From Sedimentitalea nanhaiensis DSM 24252 (GTDB taxonomy: Bacteria > Pseudomonadota > Alphaproteobacteria > Rhodobacterales > Rhodobacteraceae), in assembly GCF_000473225.1 (NCBI RefSeq), contig NZ_KI421509.1, positions 852,458 to 916,457 on the forward strand: a DNA stretch of 64,000 nt. Direction: 5' to 3'. This document shows, piece by piece, positions 58,701-64,000 of this stretch (position 1 is its first letter; each line of letters opens with the position of its first letter). The notes under the pieces were generated by a model. The model was given only the letters and a program-made list of their open reading frames with translations, was not told where the DNA came from and did no database searches. The position numbers and the translations under genes are program-made.

Positions 58701-58920
58701 TGATGCTGTCACCCGCAAAACCGCGCACCACGCCGCCATGCCGGTGAACGGCATCGCTCAGCCTTTCATATATCATTCGGGTGAACGCGAGCGCTCCTTC
58801 CTCACCGAGTCGCTCTATGATTGCGGTGTACCCAACCATATCAGTCGACAGCACGGAAACTTGCCGTCGCTCGCCCAGACGCGTCGGCCGGCTTGTGGCA
58901 AGGGTTGTTGCTTCATCCAT
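55723..58920 (-). CDS. Class III adenylate cyclase-AAA-TPR signalling protein
   Basis: 1065 residues, ATG 58920. The N-terminal cyclase domain (about 20-190) has VLSTDMVGYTAI and GFAGDSIMAVFG for the two metal aspartates and GNTVNLAARIQ for the catalytic Asn/Arg. A STAND-type ATPase follows with Walker A VAEPGLGKTRLVFE and Walker B VLIEDIHWID, then a long helical C-terminus of TPR-like repeats. This is the layout of large class III cyclases of rhizobia and relatives. Ligand and output are unknown. It converges with the DyP operon. Confidence 0.88.
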   Translation of the reverse strand: MDEATTLATSRPTRLGERRQVSVLSTDMVGYTAIIERLGEEGALAFTRMIYERLSDAVHRHGGVVRGFAGDSIMAVFGIPEVQEDAAIRACRAALSIQAAFGPSAGDIETKFGVRPCVRVGVSSGVAVMAPVEGEGGQLTAVGNTVNLAARIQKQAQPGGCLVCDATRRLVEWLVELNFGGEHEIRGMAKRQKVWQLLSVREGAKRFDASVAQGLSEYVGRSAELAELSDALDRARTQLCAMDIVAEPGLGKTRLVFEFLRQGKSQDAVVLTGHCSANGQRVPFFPFLEVVRSSFLIRDEDEPREIARKLESGLRRSNLKTTENVGLLLNFLGIQPPAGAFDGLDGVLIGLRTRDLLRALLRARCATSLIVVLIEDIHWIDHASEEMLSKLIESGGQPNLLIIHTRRPEYVPDWRDKSGVIPLALGPLAAPDIGYLIQTRLGIDHLPEALILQVTERAAGNPLFGEEILSFLLEQGALRIDAGKVEFDAELGKSALPPNMQSLLAARIDRLEPEDRAVLQAAAAIGRRFDPGLLSSVSGKADETGAALRRLQVQDIVYREAKSSDYIFKHVLLRDTVYQSLLSDRRTELHLAIAKALEKRNDQRLAEAAETLAYHYGLTDRTDLAFTYSALAGVKSLGVFSLGEANRYFASAFALYQHDPACTTQDEFAAFLASYALCLNISLRVKTMLDLAIKVGPILEGVGDSHHRVLFLHHHSACLVWNGRYRDALEVQSELSAMAERLGDPRSMAYALVTELSVSCYCGRLSSEAFTAKRQKAETVLAGLDDAYLHNFFLAHVGWNAVSRGQVAEANQAADNMIVVGVSMNDPRSLGYGTAMKALIAMVSDDHETALEMAEQALSLSRVQFEITIASAARCATLVPLDKPGALDEVKQYVDSCEERGWALFCSTPDTMVGVGLAVSGKIDDGLRHIEMAIARREQEGYQTAADWYRLFLCEVYLEILSGKGGASLGVLLRNIRSLSGVFMFGAKRIFSLVEQVRSNPQFDRDGHHIGRTEMILGLLYKIKKKNVLARRHLTEALRIVKPSGPSPMLTRIEEALAELDRARR

Positions 58921-58985
58921 GGTGAGACAGATATTACATTACCCGGATCGAAATCGCTAGCATACGCAAACCGACACCGATGGTT

Positions 58986-59123
58986 TCACGTTCCCCAATT
59001 GCGATCCGCATCCGCGTGGCAATGGGCGCAGGACAGCGCCCCCTTGGCATCAAAGTGCTCAAATAGGATCCCCTTCCTGACACGGCTCAGGAAATCCCAC
59101 CCGAAAAATGCAAAATGCTCTGG
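58986..59123 (-). pseudogene. Cytochrome-c-motif gene remnant
   Basis: On the minus strand a 45-codon frame without a start codon reads HFAFFGWDFLSRVRKGILFE and ends SCAHCHADADRNWGT. It includes the heme c attachment motif CAHCH at 59016-59030. The frame is closed by stops on both sides, so this is at most a fragment of a heme c protein. It lies in the 264-bp gap between the cyclase and the SMP-30 gene. A chance occurrence cannot be excluded. Confidence 0.35.
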
Positions 59124-59184
59124 CTATTTCGAAATTTCCGTCCTTTGGCCGACCTGAGCGATCCGACAAATCGCAAAGCAGGCT

Positions 59185-60120
59185 TTACGCGTTGAATGCG
59201 AGCTTCAGTCCAGGCCGAGGCCAACGCGTCTTGTAAATCTTGCCGGTGCTGGAGGCTGTAATCCATACGTCCTGCATGTCCGCGCCGCCAAAACAGAGGT
59301 TGGTTGTAAAGAGGTCCGGAACCGCGACGTGCTCTGTCACCCCATCAGGGCTGAAGACGGTGATGCCCCCATTAAATATCGTACCGACACAAATACGTCC
59401 CGAGGCCTCGACCTTGAGGCTGTCCAGCCATTGAAACTCTGGAAGCGTTTGCACGACCTCACCAGGCATGACAGGCAGCGGTCCGGGTTTTACCTTTCCG
59501 GGGCCGGTGATCTCCAAAGCCCAGAGGCGTCCGAATACCGTGTCCGAAACGTACAGCGTCTTATCGTCCGGCGAAATCCCGATACCGTTGGGCATCGGAA
59601 TTGCAACGACATGCTCCAGCGTTTTTCCATCGGTCGTCGCGTAATACAACGCACCGGTCTTGGTGCTTTCCAGACCCTGGACGCCTGAATCGGTAAACCA
59701 GAACCCGCCAGATTTATCAAAGACGATATCGTCCGGCGCGAGCAGTCTTTTTTCACCGAAAGTCGAGTACAAAGTTCTGACTTCGCCGGTCTTCAGATCG
59801 ACCCGCTGGATCGACCCCCCGCAGTGCTTTGGATTATTATCGGGTATCGTAATCTGCTTGTTCCCATAGGGGTCAGGGCCGAAAGGAACGAAATTATAGA
59901 CGCCGCCGTTGTTGCATACATATGCGGCACCGTCGGGTCCGATCGCCACGCCATTGGGTCCGCCCGGAAGGTCGGCCACAACTTTGACGCCACCGTCCAC
60001 CTCGACACGCGACAGCGTTTCATTCTTGATGTCGACATAAAGCAACGAACCATCGGCCATCGCCACGGGCCCCTCGGGAAAGCCGAGACCGCTCACCACT
60101 TCTTGCAATTCCAGTGACAT
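59185..60120 (-). CDS. SMP-30/gluconolactonase-like protein
   Basis: 311 residues from ATG 60120 (AGGGGAG upstream). Beta-propeller signature: GLGFPEGPVAMADGSLLYVD with the metal-ligand glutamate, GGPNGVAIGPDGAAYVCNNG, IPMPNGIGISPDDKTLYVSD and FQWLDSLKVEASGRIC. Family members are calcium- or zinc-dependent lactonases of sugar-acid or related pathways. No sugar dehydrogenase is adjacent, so the substrate is open. Confidence 0.87.
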   Translation of the reverse strand: MSLELQEVVSGLGFPEGPVAMADGSLLYVDIKNETLSRVEVDGGVKVVADLPGGPNGVAIGPDGAAYVCNNGGVYNFVPFGPDPYGNKQITIPDNNPKHCGGSIQRVDLKTGEVRTLYSTFGEKRLLAPDDIVFDKSGGFWFTDSGVQGLESTKTGALYYATTDGKTLEHVVAIPMPNGIGISPDDKTLYVSDTVFGRLWALEITGPGKVKPGPLPVMPGEVVQTLPEFQWLDSLKVEASGRICVGTIFNGGITVFSPDGVTEHVAVPDLFTTNLCFGGADMQDVWITASSTGKIYKTRWPRPGLKLAFNA

Positions 60121-61061
60121 ACTATCGCTCCCCTGAACGCGCCAACTGATAGATTCCGTTTTGAAACACGGCAGTTGACGACCATTTATGTAACCTGCGC
60201 TTCTTGACCCAATGCTGCCTTGCTTGACGGCACTACGCAAATGCTAGTCCATAATCGGCGCTTGATCCATCCTGACATCAAAGGATCTTGTCAGACGGAT
60301 TTGCAGCGACCGCAGTACCTTTACAGGGTATGCCGGATGGGGATTGCGGGTCTCGGCCGTTCCTTAACGTCGGCAAACCGGCTAATGAATGCCATCGGCG
60401 CGCGGCATTGCGTGAGCGTGGCTTGCGGTATTCAAACGCGCGCCTGGGTCTGTCCACCGATTGGCGGCATGTTCCCAAATCGCCGGTGGTGGCTTTTGAC
60501 ACCATTGGCGGCAGCCGCTTGAAACGCACGGTCGCCGTGATGGCTGGGGTCATGGATTTTGTGCACAAAAGGCGGTCCCGCGCGGTCCGTCCCCGCTCTG
60601 TTCGCCCCATGGCAAGCAGACATCTTGATTCAAACGCAAATTTCCCGGCGATGCCGGTTTCATTCAGGGGCAGGATGTTGAGCTTTGGTCCTTTGCCGTC
60701 GGACTGAGGAGGCATCCGGATTGCAAGGGCTGCGACGACTGCACGCGCGGCAAACGCGTCTATGTATTTGTTCAGGGCGCAGTTCGATTTAGATCTGGAT
60801 GCCCGGACTTCATGTCTATCGAGACCTGCCCGTGTCAAAGCCCATTTCAGTTCGATGCCGGTCAATTTACCGTCCAGGCGATCAGCAACCACCTCTTTTT
60901 TGCCTGGCGGACAGTGTTTCAAGATTCTCTGGCTCTGACGCTCGTAGGGCGAGTGCTCTATTGGAAATTTCAAAATCAACGAGCTCATCTTGGGCGTTCG
61001 CAACTTTCAGTCAGGCCCCGATCATTCACAAGCCTGGTGTCGCGACCTGGGCCTGATATTG
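60121..61061. other. 941-bp gap, probably decayed DNA
   Basis: Several overlapping open frames occur on both strands (for example 60278-61003 minus and 60812-61108 plus), but none starts behind a ribosome site or shows a family motif. One plus-strand frame near 60690-60760 reads HPDCKGCDDCTRGKRVYVFV, with closely spaced cysteines. Another (60336 onward) starts RMGIAGLGRSL like a Rossmann N-terminus but is soon lost. The look is that of degraded former genes. Confidence 0.5.
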
Positions 61062-61814
61062 CTAATCCTGCCCGAAGAGCCGCCCGAACTGGGCGCAAGT
61101 GTCGTTGACCCCCGCCATGCGAAGCATGTGCCAGGAAAGCGCCTGGTTGCTGGATATGACTGGAACCCCCAGCCTCGCCTCGGCCTCGGGGATGATATCG
61201 AGACACCGCAGGTTCGTGCATGAAACGAAAACCGCATCGCAAGGTGCCTGTGCGGCGACGGCCTCCACGGCCTGAAGGATCGAGGATGGGGTAATCCGGG
61301 CGACGACACGGTCGTTGCCTTCCTCAAACGAACCGAACCCCGCAATCTCGTACCCCGCCTGCTCAAGTTTTGCGCGCATCCCAGCCGATACCTCAGGCAC
61401 ATAGGGCGTGACAAAGCCAAGCCGCGTCGCCCCAAGGTGCCTGCCTGCCGCGATGATCGCCGCAAGCGGGTCGGTCACCCGCGCACCGGGGCACACGCTC
61501 TGGATAGCCCCTGCCACCCTGTCCGAGCCGATCACGGTCGAGGCCGATGTGCAGCCAAACCCGATGGCGTCAAAGCTCCGCGATGGCGACGGCGGCAACA
61601 GCCGCGCCGAGGTTGGCAGGTCCTGCTCCATCCGGGCCAGCGTATCGGGGCGGATTTCGGGAACCATCGCGATCCGGCTGTGATGCAGAACAACCCCCGC
61701 CAGCTTCATGATGCGCGCGAATTCGGGCTCGAGCGTTTCGTCGGTTTCGAGCACGATCACGCCAAGCTTGGCCCGTGTGCCGATACCGTCATCGGTCTGG
61801 AAGTCGAGTTTCAT
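61062..61814 (-). CDS. Asp/Glu racemase-superfamily protein (maleate isomerase/EutA-like)
   Basis: 250 residues. The two catalytic cysteines of the superfamily are visible in GFGCTSASTVIG and VFVSCTNLRCLD. LVGVIV-like text (KLGVIVLETDETLEPEF) and LGFVTPYVPEVSAGM match arylmalonate decarboxylase/maleate isomerase and EutA-type members. It is the last gene of the minus-strand M20-M24-racemase group. EutA-type proteins occur with M24 hydrolases in ectoine clusters, but another N-acyl amino acid pathway is possible. Confidence 0.78.
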   Translation of the reverse strand: MKLDFQTDDGIGTRAKLGVIVLETDETLEPEFARIMKLAGVVLHHSRIAMVPEIRPDTLARMEQDLPTSARLLPPSPSRSFDAIGFGCTSASTVIGSDRVAGAIQSVCPGARVTDPLAAIIAAGRHLGATRLGFVTPYVPEVSAGMRAKLEQAGYEIAGFGSFEEGNDRVVARITPSSILQAVEAVAAQAPCDAVFVSCTNLRCLDIIPEAEARLGVPVISSNQALSWHMLRMAGVNDTCAQFGRLFGQD

Positions 61815-61823
61815 TGATATACC

Positions 61824-62987
61824 TCAGATGATCGGCAGTTCGGGCGCAGCGCGTTCGGTCAAAAGTCTGGCACCGCCCGCCCGCACCACAATATCTTCCT
61901 CGTGGACCATGATCCGTCCATCGCCATATCCAAGCGACGGCTCAAGCGTCAGCACCATATTCTCGGTAATTTCCGTCGTATCCCAGGCCGCATGCGAGGG
62001 CCATTCGGTCAATTGCATCCCAAGCCCATGTCCAAACCGCCCGACATCGCCCCCCTGATCGTCCTTTTCGGCAATCACTCCCTGCATCGCAAGGAAAAGG
62101 TCACGGCAGGTGGCGCCCGGGCGCGCGGCAGCGATGCCCGCTTCGGTGGCACGCCAGAGAATGTCATAAGCCCAGCGAGAGGCATCGTCCGCCGACCCGA
62201 TGGCATAGTTGCGGTCGAAATCGCAAAAATAGCCGTCCCAGTTGGCGCCGCTGTCGAGCATCAGAATATCGCCTGTGGCCAGCGGACGGCGGGACGGCGG
62301 AGAAATAACGTCTCTATAGCCGCCGGTATCGGCCCCGCCGACAAGATACGGAACGTCGTCCGCACCCTGGGCAAGCCCCTCACGGCGGAAGGCCCGGAAC
62401 AGATTTTCGAGGGGCTGGCCTGCATTTGCGAAATGAGGAACCCGGGCAAAGGTGCGCGAGCCGATCGCGCAGATATGCGCGATCTTTTCGATTTCGGCCT
62501 CGGATTTCACCATTCGAAGACTTCGTACGAGACCGGTGGCATCGGCTATCTGTAACGCCCCGAGCCCGGCCAGAAGCCGCTCGTAATCTGCGAGCGGCAT
62601 CCTCAGATGGGTCTCATGCCCCTTCATCAAGCCGATGGTCTCGCCGCGTTGCGCATAGGGCGTCAAAAGGTCCGTCAGAAGGCTGACTCCATCATCTTCT
62701 GGTACGGGCGCGTCCCAGGTCCGGATGTCATCGATCCAGGTGCGCCGCATCAGATCTGCGCCGATCCCGGGAACGATCGCGATGGGCTTGCCCGTTGCCG
62801 GAACGAACAGGAACCACGGGCGGGTTGGGCTTTGCCAGAACAGCGTATGAAATCCACTGAAATAGCGGACCTCCGGCTCGGTGGTCAGCAGCAGTCCGAC
62901 CAATCCGGCCTCGGCCATTCTCTCCTGCGCCCGCGCCGTGCGGCTGGCGAATTCCTCTTCCCTAAAGCCTCGATCCGGGGCGGTCAT
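61824..62987 (-). CDS. M24-family peptidase/creatinase-like hydrolase
   Basis: 387 residues, ATG 62987 overlapping the intended M20 stop. Creatinase N-domain, then the pita-bread domain with metal-ligand regions MLDSGANWDGYFCDFDRN, GRFGHGLGMQLTEWP and VLTLEPSLGYGDGRIMVHEE. The D-D-H-E-E ligand set appears complete, so it can be metal dependent like Xaa-Pro dipeptidases, unlike creatinase. It differs clearly from the doeA-like protein at 48963-50144. Its neighbours suggest a role in breaking down an amino-acid derivative. Confidence 0.83.
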   Translation of the reverse strand: MTAPDRGFREEEFASRTARAQERMAEAGLVGLLLTTEPEVRYFSGFHTLFWQSPTRPWFLFVPATGKPIAIVPGIGADLMRRTWIDDIRTWDAPVPEDDGVSLLTDLLTPYAQRGETIGLMKGHETHLRMPLADYERLLAGLGALQIADATGLVRSLRMVKSEAEIEKIAHICAIGSRTFARVPHFANAGQPLENLFRAFRREGLAQGADDVPYLVGGADTGGYRDVISPPSRRPLATGDILMLDSGANWDGYFCDFDRNYAIGSADDASRWAYDILWRATEAGIAAARPGATCRDLFLAMQGVIAEKDDQGGDVGRFGHGLGMQLTEWPSHAAWDTTEITENMVLTLEPSLGYGDGRIMVHEEDIVVRAGGARLLTERAAPELPII

Positions 62988-63935
62988 GATACATGGTCCT
63001 TTCGCGGAGGCAGCCGGTCTTGTACCAGGCTGACCCAGATGTCTGTGCCGATCGGCAACAGGGCGTAGTTGAAATCATGGTCAGAGAATGCAGCGGGCGG
63101 GCATGCGCCCCGGCCTCACCATTGCGGCGCAACAGGAAGCAGCCCGGCACGCAAGCCGGGAATTGTGCAAAATCCTCGGAAAAGCTCATCGGTGTGCGAT
63201 CACGGATCGGATCGCAGCCAGCGGCCTCGGCGGCACGGTATACGGGCTCGACAGGTAGTTCGGCGTTGATCGTTTCGACGAATTGTGTGTCGAAACCGAC
63301 CGTTGCCTCGATCCCGTATGCGGTGGCCACACCTGTAGCGATCTGGCGCTTGAAGCGCTCGATGGCGATGCGGTCTTCGGGCGAACGGGCACGGAAATCG
63401 CCCTTGAGCGCCCCATTTCCGGAAAGAACGTTGCGCTGACCATCGGTCAGGAATTCGGTCACCGATAAGACCGCGCCGGACGCCGGTGCGCGTTTGCGTA
63501 CAGCCACCGATTGCCCGGCGAGTACAAGTTCGACACCAACCGTGATGGCATCCACGCCTGTCTGCGGCATCGAGGCATGGCCGCCGCATCCTTTCACGGC
63601 AATTTCGAACAACGTCTCGCTGTTCCAAATGATGCCTGCACGTGTCGAAATCTGGCCGGTTGGGGCGCCGGGCAAGTTGTGGCTGGCATAGATTTCTTCG
63701 ACCGGAAACTGTTCGGGCACACCTTCGTCGATCATCGCGTACCCAGCCCGATGGCCGTGTTCTTGGCACCGGCCCGAAGCACGCCGACAACGCCAGCCCC
63801 CTCGTGCACATCGATGCCAAGAGACCCAAGGCGCTCGGCGACGACCGCCTTGGTCCGCGTTTCCCGAAAGCCTAATTCGGGGGGCCGGTGCAGATCCTGC
63901 CGAAGCCGTGTCAAACGGGTCTCAAAATTGCCCAT
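62984..63935 (-). pseudogene. M20-family amidohydrolase, inactivated by deletion and frameshift
   Basis: The start at 63935 gives NFETRLTRLRQDLHRPPELG and continues to AIGLGTR, then a stop at about 63733. A second frame picks up with AGYAMIDEGVPEQFPVEEIY and runs through SMPQTGVDAITVG and MSFSEDFAQFPACVPG. Against a full M20 aminoacylase (about 390 residues), roughly 80 residues are missing at the junction, including the metal-binding H-A-C-G-H-D segment. Near the 3' end, an extra CT in TCTCT (about 63083-63087) shifts the frame again; the original frame ends ALLPIGTDIWVSLVQDRLPP and stops overlapping the M24 start. The protein cannot be active. Confidence 0.82.
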
Positions 63936-64000
63936 GGTGCGACGATCCCTTACTCACGACCAGTATACACAGCCGCGATGCACCAGAGACATCGAGTTTC

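Noticed and set aside
57586-59157. 523-codon plus-strand open frame
   Set aside because: Antisense to the cyclase gene, which has complete domains; no ribosome site or motif.
60278-61003. 241-codon minus-strand open frame
   Set aside because: No ribosome site, no recognisable motif, composition unlike the real genes; treated as part of a decayed gap.
1-64000. CRISPR arrays, rRNA or tRNA genes, IS elements, prophage
   Set aside because: No regularly spaced direct repeats, rRNA-like sequence, tRNA T-loops, transposase motifs or phage structural genes were seen in any frame.

Overview
The window is chromosomal DNA of an alphaproteobacterium, most likely a marine Rhodobacterales (Roseobacter-group) bacterium. 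Three things suggest this. The core block runs pyrC-pyrE-dnaB-alr-mlaEF-radA-cvpA-purF and then SDR-surE-pcm-nlpD facing DUF815-tatCBA. The accessory content (form II cox genes, ectoine-hydrolase-like genes, a Hint-domain protein) fits the group. The coding is GC-rich, with several TTG/GTG starts and ATGA-type gene overlaps. The assignment rests on gene content and order only; no database search was run.

Layout. (1) 1-14330: molybdenum-hydroxylase region. A truncated DMT transporter gene is followed by coxG and coxSLM of a form II (AYRGAGR) carbon-monoxide-dehydrogenase-like enzyme. Next come an amidase and a YtcJ-type amidohydrolase, then a second coxSLM on the opposite strand, apparently identical in sequence, then the maturation genes moeA-like and xdhC. 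The two coxSLM copies are the arms of a 3970-bp inverted repeat (1039-5008 and 8284-12253, position x pairing with 13292-x) around a 3275-bp unique spacer. This is the most striking feature of the window. (2) 14510-18690: two YeeE/YedE sulfur-transport genes and the CODH maturation genes coxE and coxD, with an unknown membrane protein between them, all on the minus strand. (3) 18931-24067: four coupled or closely spaced genes for glycosyltransferase and sulfotransferase-like proteins, one of them a fusion of the two types, probably for a surface polysaccharide. (4) 24156-43225: the core block of pyrimidine and purine synthesis, replicative helicase, alanine racemase, MlaEF/PqiA-like lipid transport, RadA, CvpA, SurE/Pcm/NlpD and the TatABC translocon. 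(5) 43441-48232: WYL regulator, orphan FbpC-like ATPase, glutaminase, HEAT-repeat AlkD-like protein and an SDR lacking the usual YxxxK. (6) 48963-52397: divergent doeA-like ectoine hydrolase versus asnC plus a doeD-like aminotransferase, a partial ectoine-degradation locus. (7) 52544-55690: an overlapping three-gene unit of minicatalase, unknown protein and DyP-type peroxidase, facing a 1065-residue cyclase/ATPase/TPR signalling protein. (8) 58986-63935: an SMP-30 lactonase-like gene, decayed DNA with a cytochrome-c motif, and a minus-strand amino-acid-type catabolic operon (M20, M24, Asp/Glu racemase) in which the M20 gene is broken by an internal deletion and a frameshift.

How the parts work together. 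coxG, xdhC, moeA-like, coxD and coxE are the usual maturation and anchoring partners of a CoxSLM molybdo-iron-sulfur-flavoprotein, so this is a complete form II cox locus with a duplicated structural operon. In the present orientation the amidase and amidohydrolase lie downstream of one coxSLM copy. Recombination between the arms would place them downstream of the other copy. No rRNA, tRNA, CRISPR array, intact IS element or prophage gene was found.
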